NCBI GenBank assembly: GCA_024364735.1 | Contig: JAGFNQ010006428.1 | Location: 59,386 to 123,385, forward strand | Direction: 5' to 3' | DNA length: 64,000 bases | Source: Boesenbergia rotunda | Taxonomy: Eukaryota > Streptophyta > Magnoliopsida > Zingiberales > Zingiberaceae | Part shown: positions 1 through 11,811 of the stretch, piece by piece | Layout: the number at the start of each line of letters is the position of its first letter | Numbering within the stretch: the stretch's first letter is position 1 | Translations under genes and position numbers: made by a program | The notes under the pieces: model-generated | Seen by the model: only the letters and a program-made list of their open reading frames with translations | The model's database searches: none | Told to the model about the DNA's origin: nothing

Positions 1-153
1 TAGAAGTTAGAAATTTTTTCCTATTTTTCCCTAAAGGATCAAAAATGGATTTTCAAAACTTAGATAATTTTTTATTTTGATCCCAAGAGTTAAAGTTTAG
101 CCCCTTCAACCAATCTAACTTAAGATATTGTCAAACATCAAAAAGGGGGAGAT
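1..153 (+). mobile_element. Element A: 3' internal tail and polypurine tract
   Basis: AT-rich non-coding DNA ending in a purine run (AAAAAGGGGGAGAT, about 140-153) directly before an LTR that starts TGTTGG. This is the usual plus-strand primer and 3' LTR junction of a copia-type element on the + strand. The wording just before it (TTGTCAAACATCAAAAAGG) recurs before the 3' LTR of element E at 18790-18817, so A and E belong to related lineages. The rest of A lies left of the window. Confidence 0.75.
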
Positions 154-640
154 TGTTGGTGCAAGTTGCATCAGGGATGCCCTCCTTTAAGTGTTTTAAT
201 ACTCGACAATACACTTAAGTCAGTGATAGATAGAACAAGGGAGGGTGAGCAAAGGAGTAGTAACCAAAATGGAAGAAAAGTCCTAGTTAACCTAGGCACT
301 AAGACCTGGTGAGTGAAGCTAGGCACTAAGACCTGGTGAGTGAAGCTGGGCACTAAGACCTGGCAAAAGGCTGGGCACCGAAGACCTGCTCGGAAGGTGG
401 GCACTAAGTCCTGGTCGAGGACTGGCCAAGAAGACCTGGCCGAGGGTTGGGCACCGAAGTCCTGGTCGAGGACTAGGCAAGAAGTCCTGGCCGAGGGTTG
501 GGCGCCGAAGTCCTGGACTTAGGGTTTGGGCACGAAGCCTTGGTCCGAGGGACTGAGCAACTTAGCTGAGCGATGACTAAGGACAGAAGTAGAGACGGGT
601 CATGGTTCACCCCCCCTCTATCGATGGCACCGGTCCTACA
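154..640 (+). repeat. 3' LTR of element A
   Basis: About 487 bp, TGTTGGTGC... to ...GGTCCTACA. The middle (about 290-545) is a degenerate tandem array based on GGGCACCGAAGACCTGG and GGGCACTAAGTCCTGG, starting with two near-identical 27-bp units. The same wording occurs in LTR J (50460-50680), so A and J are related. The LTR abuts minus-strand copia coding sequence at 641, which marks the insertion point. The left target duplication is outside the window. Confidence 0.75.
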
Positions 641-1567
641 CTAGGTTCAGTCTCAAGTCCGGCTGGACGGTTCGATTCAGTGTTTGGTTCAACTACTTGG
701 GTCGGTTCAGTTACAGGTAGAGTTGAGACCTCAGTAGTTGGTTCAAGAGTTAGTTCATTTAGAGGTTCAATCAATGGTTCAATTGATGGTTCAATTGTTG
801 GTTCATTGTCTTCCTGATCAGTATTTGATTGGTTTAATTTTTGATTATTAGTTTTTGGTTAAATTTCTCATCAAAAATTAAGTTAGTAGTTTCTTCAATT
901 TTATGAGTTTGTTTATTGTAAACCCTATAGGCCCTACTAGTTGTTGAATATCCTAAGAAGATCCTTGGGGTTGACTTGGATTGAAACATACGTAGGTAGT
1001 CTTTAGTGTTCAAGATATGGACTTTGCACCCAAAGACTCATAGGAAGTGTAGGTTAGGCAGTCTATGATAATATAATTCATAAGGTGTTTTATTATGCCT
1101 TTTGTTAATTAGAACCCTGTTTTGGATGTAACATGTTGTACTTACCGCTTCTGCCCAAAATTGATTAGCTAGGTTAAATTCATTTAACATGGTTCTAGCG
1201 GCTTCCTAAAGGGTTGTATTCTTTCTCTCTACTATCCCATTTTGTTGGGGGTTCTAGGACAAGAAAATCATGTATGTACCCATTTATTTTGCAAAATTCT
1301 TCAAATCGTAGGTTTTCAAATTCTCCCCCGTGATCACTTCTAAGTCTTTTGATTTTAGTATCATTTTGGTTTTTAATTATTTTACATAGGTCAATAAATA
1401 AGTTCAAAGTTTCATCTTGGTTTTTAGGAACCTAACCCAGGTAAACCTAGAGTAATGATCGATAATTACTAAGCAGTACCGATTCCCGCTTAGTGACTTG
1501 GCTCCATGTGAATCAAAAAGGTCAAGGTGCAGGAGCTCATGTGTGGTTTTGGTTAAGTCTGATTGAA
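641..1567 (-). pseudogene. Element B: Ty1/copia integrase C-terminal half (broken)
   Basis: Reading the minus strand from 1567, the translation follows a copia integrase: an HLDLF segment carrying the first catalytic Asp, then LRSDHGGEFEN with the second Asp (about 1330), then a QNGIVERKN stretch carrying the catalytic Glu (about 1225). After this comes the conserved integrase C-terminal region with FGCKVHI and PRIFLGYS. A one-base frameshift lies in the motif before the catalytic Glu, and a TAG follows it where relatives have Gln. From about 860 to 641 the frame becomes a Glu-Pro-rich linker (EPTIEPSIEPL-like repeats), normal between integrase and RT in copia, and is cut by element A. Non-functional remnant. 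Confidence 0.8.
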
Positions 1568-2173
1568 TTATTTGTGAGCAGACTTAGTTTGTTTGCCTTG
1601 GTTACATGAGTTACAGATTGTGTTTTCAAAATTCTTAATTCTTGGTACACCTTTAATTAAACCAAGTTGGGTAACATTCGAAATTAGTTTAACATGAGTG
1701 TGACCTAATCTCCTATGCCAGAGGTTGGATTCTCCTAATTGAGTCAAGAAGCATTTTGGTACTAACGGTAAATTGATAGTATAAAAGTTATTTTTCCTAG
1801 TACCCTTAAGCATGACTTCTGAGTTTTGAAGGTTTCTAATCAGGCAGTCAGAGTTGGTGAATGTAACCACATAGCCAGTATCACTTAGTTGACTTATACT
1901 AAGCAAATTGAATTTAAAATTTTAAACCAAGAGTACTTCTTAATCACAAAATCAGACTTGAGTTCAATGTTACCTGATCCAATGACTTTGAGTGTAGTAT
2001 TGTTGCCAAATGCTACTGAGCCTAGGTTCTTGAACTTGATTTTGGTGAATTTCAATTTGTCTCTAGTCATGTGTCTGGAGCATCCACTATCCAACATCCA
2101 TTGTCCAAATCATTATGTTCTTACACATAAAGTATTTGTTGATTTGGATCCATTAGAGTTAGGGATAGCTTAA
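1568..2173 (-). pseudogene. Element B: copia protease and GAG-pre-integrase region (broken)
   Basis: On the minus strand from about 2097 the sequence gives WMLDSGCSRHMT, the copia aspartic protease active site (DSG), followed by FGNNTTLKVIGSGNI. After a frameshift at about 1900 the next frame carries the GAG-pre-integrase domain: LWHRRLGHTHVKLI with its conserved His residues, then ICNSCNQGKQTKSAH, a zinc-binding Cys pair. The order protease, GAG-pre-integrase, integrase fits one copia pol read right to left. Stop codons upstream of the protease and the frameshift make it a fossil. Confidence 0.8.
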
Positions 2174-2991
2174 ATTGATTTTCACAGCCTAGTCTGTCTC
2201 ACCCAATCTAGTGTTATCAATCACATTAACCATATGGGTATTGTGAGATAGGTTTTCAAAAATTAAAGATTTTAATTTTGAAAAAAACATGATTAATTTT
2301 GAAGACATCTGATTAATTTGAAAATTTTATAAGGTTAAGTTTATTAATTTTGAAAAGTGGTTGACTCTAGGATTACTTGCAATTTGTGTTAGATTCAAAT
2401 TTGACAAAGAGTAAATTGAATTTGAATTTCGAAAATTGGCTTCCAGGTCTTGGCGAGGCACATGACATTCTTTGGTCGTAGCCTTATTGGATCATCAACC
2501 CTTTCCTTGACAAAGCCTTTTAACAAAATTTCATTTTCAAAATTAATTTTTGAGAAATTCTGGTCTAACTAGTTTGGGTCTTGGATCGGTAGCTTCGGCT
2601 AGTTTCACCAGACTAAACATACCAAGTAGAGTATACTTGACCTTATTAAAAGGGCTTCCCTAATGTACTATCATCTCACCTCCACCGAATACTAGGTTCA
2701 AGCTTCAAATAAATCATTTTGTCCTTAAACTAGCCAGTCCTAAATCTAAGCATGATAATTAAAAATTGCAAAAATAAACAATCAAGCATGCAATTAACAA
2801 GAAAATTATCTAATTATAACTATTGTTTTTATATTGGCTCCCCCTGGACTATAGCCTCGATAATGATTAGGCAAGATGTGAATCTTGTCCTTGGGGATCC
2901 AATACTGGTTTGGTCCATCTTGTTTGTTCAAACAGAGCTTGGGGACCCATGCTTGGACTTGGGTTCTAGGTTGGTTCAATACAGCATAATA
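2174..2991 (-). other. Element B: decayed gag-protease spacer
   Basis: No intact ORF. Near 2806-2990 the minus strand encodes WVPK...YWIPKDKIH, a phrase seen at the gag/protease boundary of plant copia elements. The remainder is AT-rich. It ends abruptly at 2992, where a gypsy-like TGTAACGACCCGG terminus begins. Confidence 0.5.
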
Positions 2992-5957
2992 TGTAACGAC
3001 CCGGCCCATTTGGCGGCCCATTTGGCGACCCCTTATTTTTCTGTGGGTCGTTGACCGTCGACCGTCGACTATCGACCGTGTCGTTACCTTACTTAGGTCT
3101 TCCCACCCCTGGCTAGTGGATAAGGCTCGCGTGTCGTACCGGAGTATCAAATACAATGTAAGTATCGAACTCCTCTAAACTAATGTAGCATAGAGTAACT
3201 CGAGTCGTCTCCCAACGAATGTAGTTAGTATATGATAATTCTTAGGATCGTATGTTATTGCTTTTTGGTTTTGGATATGAAATTGGGTTTTGGATTTAAG
3301 AGCTATGACTACGAAATGAATAGCAAAGCAAGTATGAAATCTAATTCTAATTAAGGAAAGACAATGCAGGTAAGGAAATCTAATTTACCCTAACTACACT
3401 TGCAGAAAAGAGAAAAGGCAACATGAAAGAAACATTCAAGAAATAGGGCATCAATGAAACCTAGACATGGAACAAAACCTATAGCATTAAAGAAATCTAG
3501 TCTGATCTAATTTAATTGCAATTAAATGAAGACATGAAACTTAAAACAATGGAAAAAGCAATACAAAATAGAAGTTAAGCAACTAAGAAACATCACAATT
3601 GAAAGTAATCATTCTAAGAGGCATTTAACCAAACACCATATAGGCATGATGGAAATTGCTTCAAGAACATGCAAATTGCAATAGGGAAAATTCATCAAAT
3701 ACAAGCATTTAACAATGGAACACATAACATTCAACAATTAAGAAAAAATCAACAAGCAACAATTAAATTGCAAAGATGGCTAATGGAAGGAGTTGCTAGA
3801 TCGGCTGTGAGGAAATGCTGTGAAGAGATTGAAGCTGCCGAATGCTGTTGAAGAGAAATGTTGCTGAAGAAGTGCTGGATCTGCTGGAAATTCTGTGTAG
3901 AACTAATGGCGTGCGGTGGAGGAAGATGGTCGGCTAGGGCTCGAACCCCGGGCCCTAGCTCATGCGATCACGATGAAAATGGAGGAGACTCCTCTTCGAA
4001 CCCCGAAAGAAGAGACCCTTACTCTCTCCCTACCCAAGAGAGAGTAAGAGATACAGAGGTGGAAGACTGGCCAGTGACTGTGAAGAAGCGGACCGCCGGC
4101 GGTGAGGGTGGAGAGGATGAGTGGCCTGTGTGATCCCCCGATTCAGAAGATGATCCCTCAGATCTGATCGATTCTCCCTTTTGTGATTTCTCCTCCAATT
4201 CGGTTCAGCTCAGCTTGGGTTCAAAGTTTTTGGTTCTGCCAGCAGACCAGCCTTGGGTGCAACCCAGTAGCTAGGTTCGGTTAAGCCAGCTTTCGCGGTT
4301 CAGTCCAGTCGGCCAAGCCAGAGCTTGAGTTCAGCCCAGCAGTTGAGTCAGGGCTCACAGCTCAGAAGGAAACTAGCAACGGACGACTGAGATCGGTTTG
4401 GCTTCATCCAACGGTCGGATCTCTTCAGATCTAAACCAAACTCCACAGATCCCAATCAATGGTCCTGATCTACCTGTTTCCAGCTCGGATTAACCAGATC
4501 AGTAGCGGATGGTCCAGATCTTCCCTTTACTTGAATGGATGGTCTAGAACATCTTGAGCTTGATCCAACAGTCATATTACTACTGATTTGGCTGAAATTT
4601 TCAGATCTTGATCTATTGTCATGATTGATTCTATCTTGAACTTGGATTGACCAGAAGTTGACCGACGGCTCAGATCTAGCCGTTCTCTGGAATGGACGGC
4701 TCCTATTAATCCGATGCTTGATCCCTTTAATCTGGATCCATTACTAATTCAAGTCTGACCCGATTTGATCTAGGTCCATGATCATTTGAAGCCTACAAAA
4801 TGATATTCAAATTTAGTGCCAAAAATATCCCACATATAAAAAGATTTGAATTAAAAGCCAAAATAGAGGAAATACATGAACCCTAATACAATTGCAAACT
4901 TAACCATATAAAATGTGGATCAAACATGTATTTTAGAGCCTAAAATAATCAACAAAATGGTGGTTATCAAACTCCCCCACACTTACTCTTGGGCATCTCG
5001 CACAAGCCAACTAGTAAACTAAGGATGTATCCTCCTAGATTATTCTCAATCATAGTTAGAAACAATTGAAAGGAAATTACCTAAGGTTATCAATTCTCAA
5101 AAATCTAAGCTCAATCGACTAGAGACTTGTCCTTAAATCAACAACTAGGCATTTTCATCCTTCATGATTCATTGAAATGAATTTAACTCACTAAGCCTTT
5201 CAAGGGAAGTTCTAAAGTGGCTATCTTCCAAAGTTCTACATTTTTGATGAAAAATGGAGCTCACTCAAACACAACCATGGTTCTTGCACCACCATAGGCT
5301 TGCTTATTATCGACTCTCCACCATTATTCATGAATTGGATCCACACCTACAAAAGCTTATTCAAACAAGTTAAAGAAGACATATGCAATGATAGAGATGA
5401 AATAGAAAATTGAGGGACTTGATACTTATGAATCACAATAAAGAAAATAAAGAATATGATATGACAAAGAGATATGGCAAAGCAAAGAAAATAATATGAT
5501 AAGGAAACATTAAGAAGAAATATAGCATGATAATAAAATATGGAAAAATTAGGGAAAGTCGAAGACTTGGACACTCAAAAATGTATCCTAATGCACTTTG
5601 CCCATTTCTTTTGACAAATGCATCCCAACTTCACATTCAAAGTCTAACCTTTATTTCCACTTCATGTTTTTCTTTTCTTTTCCTTTTCTTTTCTTCTACT
5701 TTCTGTTTTCAACTCCTATTTTTTTTCAATGATTCAACTACTAGCATTTTCACTTCTTCATGACTTGGAGCTTTCCATGGTAATTGAGAACTAAGTGCTC
5801 CACTTATACACTTTAAGCTCTTGTAACCCACTTGGCACATTTTTGCTTATTGCTTGCCAAAAACTTCAATTTGTCCTCAAAATTTGATAATATGCTTGCA
5901 TACTCCCCCACACTTAAACTTTTGTCCGTCTCGGGTAAAATAACACTAAGAAACATT
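2992..5957. other. Unclassified repeat DNA, probably LTR-element derived, non-coding
   Basis: Starts TGTAACGACCCGG, the same opening as the gypsy LTRs elsewhere in the window. The first 110 bp contain short tandem words (GGCCCATTTGGC, then a CGTCGACCGTCGACTATCGACCGT-like run) and end in GTGTCGTTACC, roughly an inverted copy of the start. The rest is low-complexity non-coding DNA with stretches reading CTCCCCCACACTTA (about 4972 and 5902), wording I associate with gypsy elements. Small ORFs at 3669-4133 have no recognisable domain. The right edge is the insertion point of element C. Lineage and strand are not determined. Confidence 0.4.
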
Positions 5958-6984
5958 TGTTGGAACCCGGATGGCTAGAGAGGCGGGGTGAATAAGCCAA
6001 ACACTTGGACTTTAGGCACTTATCGAATTCTGCACTCAAACTTATCAGTAGCACAGTGGAAGAAAACAATTGAAACAAAGCAGTGCAGAAAACAAAAACA
6101 GAAAAGGAAGGCAACCAAACACAACTAGCAAGATCGCTAACAAGGAGGGTTTACAAGGTTCGGGATAACTTGCCCCTGCTCCTTGGCGTGCCCTTAAGGT
6201 GGGCGATCCCTTGATCATCGGCAGATCAAGCCCCAGTTAGCACCAGATAGAAGGCAACCTCTTTCTCGGTGGAGAAACCTCTCCACAGCATTTCAATCAC
6301 AAATATAGATTAAGCACAATGAAACACAAAGAAAGATCTTACTTAGTACTTAACAAAGACAAGAACACAGCAAGCTCCCTCAGAGCTCCACCCAGCGACG
6401 ATCTCACGCAAGAGCCTTCTCCTCGTGTCTTCTCGCTGTTGGACTCGGAGCTTCTTGTTCCTTCCTTCTAGCACTCAAGTAATGAATGGTTGCTTCAAGA
6501 TTGCAGTAGGTTGCTCAAGGTGATGAAACTTCAGAACACGCAAGCAAGTTGTGGAGAAACCAAAGGCGCAGCAAGAACTCAATTCGCGAACTCTACTTCA
6601 AAGAAGCTTTCTTCCGCCCTTTTGTTTCTCCACTCAGCATCAGGTGACACCATCTCCTGCAGCCTCCAGCTACTTCCCTGCCAACGGCAACTACCACTGA
6701 GCTCTCCATGGACTTCCTGAGCCTCCCTCAGCCAAGCTCCAGTCAGCAACTCCAGTCTGCAGCTCTAGCCGTTGCAACCTGAGATGGAAAACGGACAAAC
6801 CTGCTCCAAGGAAAGGCCACCATTGACTCTCCTTGAGTGATTGAATCCTTCCCTGTCACCTGCAGCTTAATCAGAGTGTTAGAGCAGCATATCACACAGC
6901 AAATCATATATCAGATGTTAAACGCAGAGAATCGGATACGTTCAGATGCGATCAAAGCGTCTGACAGTGCATTTTGAATTAAAG

Positions 6985-7590
6985 TGATAGGTCACCGGAC
7001 CGATCAGAGAGCCTCCTGATCGGTCACCAGACCGATCAGGCTGGGTCCAGACCGATCAGGCTCCGTCCTGATCGGTCCCGAATGCTCAATTAGAAATCAC
7101 GATTTCTTTGGGACTCTCCTGGATCGATCACCAGACCAATCCCAGTTTGTGGATCGATCACCAGACCGATCCACCCCTTTATCGGGCGATTTCTAAGCTT
7201 CGCAGTCCAAACCTCCTGATCGGTCACCGGACCGATCAGGGAGCCTCCTGATCGGTCACCAGACCGATCAGGTCATGACCAGACAGATCAAGCTCCGTCC
7301 TGATCGATCATAAAGAGGAACCTGCGACGCTGGATCGTTCTCCACAACGATCTGCACAGTGATCCTGATCGGTCACCAAACCGATCAGGTGTAGATCAGC
7401 AAGGGAACTCAACCTCACTGTTTGCTCCCTGATCGGTCACCAGACCAATCAGGAGCCAAGTAATGGGTGAAACGCATACTCCCTGATCGGTCACCAGACC
7501 GATCAGTCATCGCTGGATCGGTCACCAGACCGATCCACGAAGGAGCACCCTGCCAATTCCCTGATCGGTCACCAGACCGATCCAGGGGCT
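6985..7590. repeat. Array of about ten GATCGGT hairpins
   Basis: The unit is CCTGATCGGT, a 6-nt loop CACCAG, then ACCGATCAGG, so each copy is an inverted repeat with 10-bp arms. Clear copies lie near 7013, 7218, 7247, 7363, 7429, 7483, 7514 and 7560, with diverged ones between. Spacers are unrelated and of uneven length. Variant units swap CCTG/CAGG for CTGG/CCAC at the outer ends while keeping the arms paired. Confidence 0.85.
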
Positions 7591-7599
7591 CCAACCACC

Positions 7600-8030
7600 T
7601 TAGCCCTCCAAGCTAAGGATTTTTCACCTAACCCTCCAAGTTGGGAATTTGCACCTAACCCTCCAAGTTAGGACTTTTCACCTAGCCCTCCAAGCTAGGA
7701 CTTTTCACCCAACTCTTCCGGATTAGGACTTTTCCAAACCTAGCCCTCCAAGCTATGACCTGACCCTCCAAGCCAGGACTTTTTCACCTAACTCTCCAAG
7801 TTGGGACTTTTCACCTAACCCTCCAAGTTAGGACTTTTCACCTAGCCCTCCAAGCTAGGACTTTTCACCTAGCCCTCCAAGCTAGGACTTTTTACCCAAC
7901 CCTTCCGAATTAGGACTTTTCAACACCTAGCCCTCCAAGCTAGGATTTTCCACACCTAACCCTCCAGGTTAGGATTTTCCAATACCTAGCCCTCCAAGCT
8001 AGGATTTCTCATACCCTGTCTGATCCCCGA
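7600..8030. repeat. Tandem repeat, unit about 33-36 bp, CCTAGCCCTCCAAGCTAGG core
   Basis: About a dozen units, each with CCTAACCCTCCAAGTTAGG or CCTAGCCCTCCAAGCTAGG followed by a pyrimidine-rich ACTTTTCA spacer. Each core is an imperfect palindrome whose outer CCTA(A/G)C and G(T/C)TAGG pair. The two core variants alternate irregularly with compensating changes on both arms. The reverse complement of this array occurs in element E at 18485-18690. Confidence 0.85.
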
Positions 8031-8121
8031 TCAGGACTTAATCATAATCATCATAATCATCAACCTAAACTAAAATCGGTGTCAACACCAAAAGAACAAT
8101 CAGGGTCAGACTGCATCAACA

Positions 8122-8710
8122 ATCTCCCCCATTTTGTTATTTGACAATCCGATTTTAAGTTTAGGGATTCTCAATCAATTTCTCAACTTTCAGAATCATA
8201 GGGGAATCAAGATCCTCCCCCTACAATATAATCATCCTAAACTTAACCAACCAACACTCTCTCCCTTTGTCGAACACCGAAAAGGGTCTAGAGGGGCTGT
8301 TATGTTTAACCATACTCCCCCTCAATCCTAGGGGTATCCCCAAAACCATAAAGATTGAATGTAATTTTAGAACACATATGGCATCATGTGAAAGGATAGA
8401 TCAAGATATAACATTCACATGCAGCATATGAACATGACATCATAAGCATAAGCATGGCAATGTAGCAAACATGCAGATAATACTCATGTAAACAGCATAG
8501 CATCAACAATAAACATACTAAAGCAGGATAAACATGTGAGATAAAGTCAGAGACGTCAAGACATAACAAGATGCAAGACACATGCATCAAAGTCAAAGTA
8601 CGTGCGGCTCAAAGCCATAACTGACAAGTCATAGGGCATATAGCCCGAAAGTCACACAAATCAAACAGTCAAGTACATAGATCACAAGGAGAGGCAAGGG
8701 ACATCCAAGC
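8122..8710 (-). other. Element C: 3' untranslated spacer and polypurine tract
   Basis: Contains the complement of the polypurine tract at 8122-8136 and otherwise AT-rich DNA without a convincing ORF. Around 8370-8540 it is rich in CATATG, CATGC and ATAAGCAT-type words. I see no gene here. Confidence 0.6.
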
Positions 8711-10385
8711 TCAAACGTCAGCGGGAGGGTCATCATCGTGCATGAGATCATCCATCGTGGCATCAGCAGACCCTGGTGCAGCACTGCATGAAGGGGCATC
8801 CCCTGGAAATGTATGGCAGCGCCACTCTGCGTACCAAGTCTGCTGCAATGTCTGAACCCCAGAGACAGTGGACTCCACGCCGGTCAGTCTGCGATCAATG
8901 GATCGAAACTGTGATCGGACCTCCTCGCAGTAAATCTCTCGCAATTGAAAATCATGCTGGACGGTCTGATCCAGCTCTGAAATCTACCAGCACAGATCCG
9001 GCTCGAGCTCATCGTAGTAATCACCAGCAGCAGGAGCCTCGTGAGGTGCAGCAGACTCGGGTGGTGCCTAAAAATGTGGTGCTCCCCCAGGTAGGTCACC
9101 GAGTCCTCTCCCATCCTTCCAGACCAAGGCCCCATCGCGGTCTCGTAAGATGATGCCGGACTTGGCAAATGCCCACCGGCTAAGTCTACAATCCTGCCAG
9201 ACCATAGGCACTGTCCTGCCCTTAGTGACATCAACACCTACTGACATAAGCCAGTCAGTGATGATATGACCAAATGGCATATAGACTGTGCGGCGACTCG
9301 GCTCTCTATAAGATAGAATGGATTGAAAGATGCTTTCCATGATATCAAAGTCCATCTGGCGGTACATGCCGTAGAGCATAAGGCAATGGTAGGGTCGGAT
9401 TTCAGTTAAAGGCTTGGAAGTAATTGGGAGGATACAATTTGTGATAATCTTGAATAAGATGTAATCAACAGGAGACAGACGTAGAGCTGCAAAGGTAGGA
9501 AAATCAGGACCCAACTCATCAAGCCCGGCGGGGCGAGGCTGACCAAAGAAATGCTGATAGATGGAGTCGGGGGTAACATCTGCAAAACGTGCCAATAAAG
9601 GATCAAGAAGCTCAGGGTAGATCGAGTACAGATTTGGTGATCGTCGACCACCCAAATACTCTGCTAAAATCTCGTAAGAAAAATCAAGATTCCTCTTGGC
9701 GACTCGAGTGGTGAACTCGAAGCCTCCTTGAGATCCCTGCTGAAGGTTGTTGTAAAATTCGGAGACTAGGTCGTAATTGATAGTTCTCTCCAATGAAAGA
9801 AGAAAACCAAGGTTGTAATACATGATTATCTCCATGACCGACGGACAATGTTCAGTTAGAAAAGGGATATCAATGGATCGGCAGGATAGAAGCTTAAAGG
9901 TGCGGGATTGGAATGCCTGCTCATAGGCAGCATTGGGAAATCGAGAGCTTGACGAAGGCTGAGGCCTTCTGGAGGGCGCAGATGAGGAAGGGGCTTTCCC
10001 CTTTGCGCTGCCCTCTGCGGAATCTTTACCCTTAGAAGATTTTCTAAAGATTGAATAAATCATGAAGATAGATTTGAACATGGCACAGGATAATCAAGTT
10101 AGTCAGGACATAAGATTAGGGAAACATAACCACAATACAAGAGTTGGTCATTGTACAGAATAATTAAATGAGCGAGATTGAGTTGATCACAAGAACATAG
10201 TTTAATCAAGGACCCACGATTTGATCATAGAAGAGTAATCATAAGTTGAAGTATGGAAAGATAGGGTCACGACCAACACAAGAAGGTCACGGCACAACAT
10301 CAAAAATATGGTTAGGCTCAAATACATAAATCCATGAACTGATTCACAAAGTGAACTAACGAACATAAACTTACTTAGGCGCCAT
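8711..10385 (-). pseudogene. Element C: spliced env-like / PF20167-like ORF, two stops
   Basis: A single minus-strand frame runs from 10081 to 8711 (457 codons), broken by TAG at 9068-9070 and 8984-8986. It begins Lys/Ser-rich, has a globular 200-residue middle (FLTEHCPSVMEIIMYYNLGF, then LSPVDYILFKIITNCILP, then GMYRQMDFDIMESIFQSIL), and ends in a short coiled-coil-like stretch (VRSQFRSIDRRLTGVESTV) and an acidic tail. It resembles the plant-transposon domain PF20167 and the env-like ORFs that follow pol in SIRE/Maximus copia; its position between RNase H and 3' LTR fits. The ORF's own first residues look intronic. A donor GTAAGTTTATG at 10374 and an acceptor TTCAATCTTTAG ending at 10044 would join a short ATG exon (10375-10385) in frame to the Lys/Ser-rich start. 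No signal peptide is visible. Assignment to env-like is inference. Confidence 0.65.
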
Positions 10386-11573
10386 GGAGAAAGTTGTTGA
10401 AGGTTGGAGAAAGAAATCGTGCGGAAGAAGTCCTCGGCGCAGAAGGCTTCAATGAGGAGCTCTTGCGCAGAGGAGACGGTAGTAGAGCACGCGCAGGAAG
10501 AGAGAAACCGCAGAGAGGCTCACGTATAAGAGGAAGGGAGATCGCACACGCAGGAGAAAGCTTCGGTGGTGAGGGGTTTTTGGTCGGCTAGGGTTCGGCA
10601 ATGAGGAGTTGTGAAGGAGTTAATCGATTGGTGGATCAGTCCACCAACCACACTTTAATGCGATTGAACGGATCACCGTTCAATCTGATAGCGCCCAGAC
10701 TGATCAGGCTATAGCCTGATCGGACTGACCTGGTCCTGATCTGTCGGGTGACTGATCAGGCGCGCTCCTGATCGATCGACTGATCGATCAGGACACGAAC
10801 AGTAGGGTTCGGAGGGAAACCTGTGAGCCCCCTGATTGGTCTGTGGACCGATCACCATAAGGTGCCAGATCGGTCCGGGGACCGATCTAGGCTAGCTCAG
10901 TAAGTTTGGACAGGATTTCATAAAGTCACTGTTGCCCCTCTGATTGGTCTGTGGACCGATCAATGCAAGAGGAAGCCAGATCGGTCCGGGGACCGATCAA
11001 CCCTAGGCCTGATCAGTCCGGTGATCGATCAGGGTTCCTGATACTCCCTGATACGATCTGAAACATTCAGTTTCAGATTTTCAGAATCTTTCCAACGAGA
11101 TCTGATGAAGTTTATCGAACTTGGACATGATCTCATGACTAAAATTGATCCCTAAACAAAGATCAAAGGTCCTTATAGGTTCAACAATCACTTTGATCCA
11201 CACAAATGGAGTCAAACTCAAAATCAACAATCATTCAAGCAATTCTAACTAAGTTTGTATCAAATTCAAGTTTCCAATCAAGTTTCCTTGATTGGAATGT
11301 CCAAGTATGATCATGGAGCCAAATACACATGTGTTATGCATTGGTTTTCCCCATACTTAGTCACCGAAGTGGTTATTATCTCGTCAACTTAATTTCTCAA
11401 GGGATGCATTGACATTTTGAGAAATCGAGTTGATCCTAGCATCTCACCGCATTTCTATCAAACAAAAATGTTTTGGTAAACCTTATAGTTTGTGTGAGAT
11501 GTCCCCAAAGTTACCCAATTGTTTCCCAACAATTTCGAAATGATCACAAAGGGTTTTGGATGCATTTTGAGAT
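10386..11573 (-). other. Element C: pol-env spacer with a second GATCGGT array
   Basis: No supported ORF. Between about 10615 and 11045 it holds inverted-repeat words close to those in the LTR, e.g. AGATCGGTCCGGGGACCGATC and TGATTGGTCTGTGGACCGATCA, here with GGACCGATC arms and a CTGTG or CGGG loop. The stretch 11045-11573 is plain AT-rich DNA. Confidence 0.6.
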
Positions 11574-11811
11574 TCAAGAAGCACGACACATTCCCAACTC
11601 CCTTCTTAGGAAACTAAATTCATTTTCGGGGAGTGGTTTAGTGAAAATGTCAGCTAGGTTTGATTTGGACTCTACATGTGAGAGTATAATATCTCCCCTA
11701 GCAACATGATCCCTAATAAAGTGGTGACGCACTTCAATATGTTTGGTCCTAGAATGATGAACTAGATTTTAGGTTAGGTTAATTGTGCTAATGTTGTCAC
11801 ACAACACATGC
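11574..11811 (-). pseudogene. Element C: C-terminal end of copia RNase H
   Basis: The minus strand reads HSRTKHIEVRHHFIRDHV, then ILSHVESKSNLADIFTKPLP, and ends after LRRELGM at a TGA (11574-11576). This is the canonical end of copia pol RNase H (KHIDIRYHFIRE...ADIFTKPL). An in-frame stop lies near 11770. The upstream part of pol is missing because element D is inserted at 11811/11812. Confidence 0.85.

Larger units (their letters stand above)
5958..8121 (-). repeat. 3' LTR of element C (SIRE/Maximus-like copia)
   Basis: 2164 bp, TGTTGGAACCC... to ...CTGCATCAACA as read on the + strand; the element runs on the minus strand. To its right (8122-8136) lies ATCTCCCCCATTTTG, the complement of a polypurine tract, so this is the 3' LTR. 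It holds two large structured arrays: GATCGGT hairpins (6985-7590) and CTCCAAG tandem repeats (7600-8030). An LTR above 2 kb together with an env-like ORF upstream matches the SIRE/Maximus lineage; the lineage is inferred. Confidence 0.75.

Noticed and set aside
3669..4133. Possible small host genes
   Set aside because: No domain, no homologous motif and no splice or promoter context; lies in repeat DNA.
7000..8030. CRISPR-like regular repeats
   Set aside because: Units are hairpins with irregular spacing inside a plant LTR; no cas genes, and the DNA is eukaryotic.
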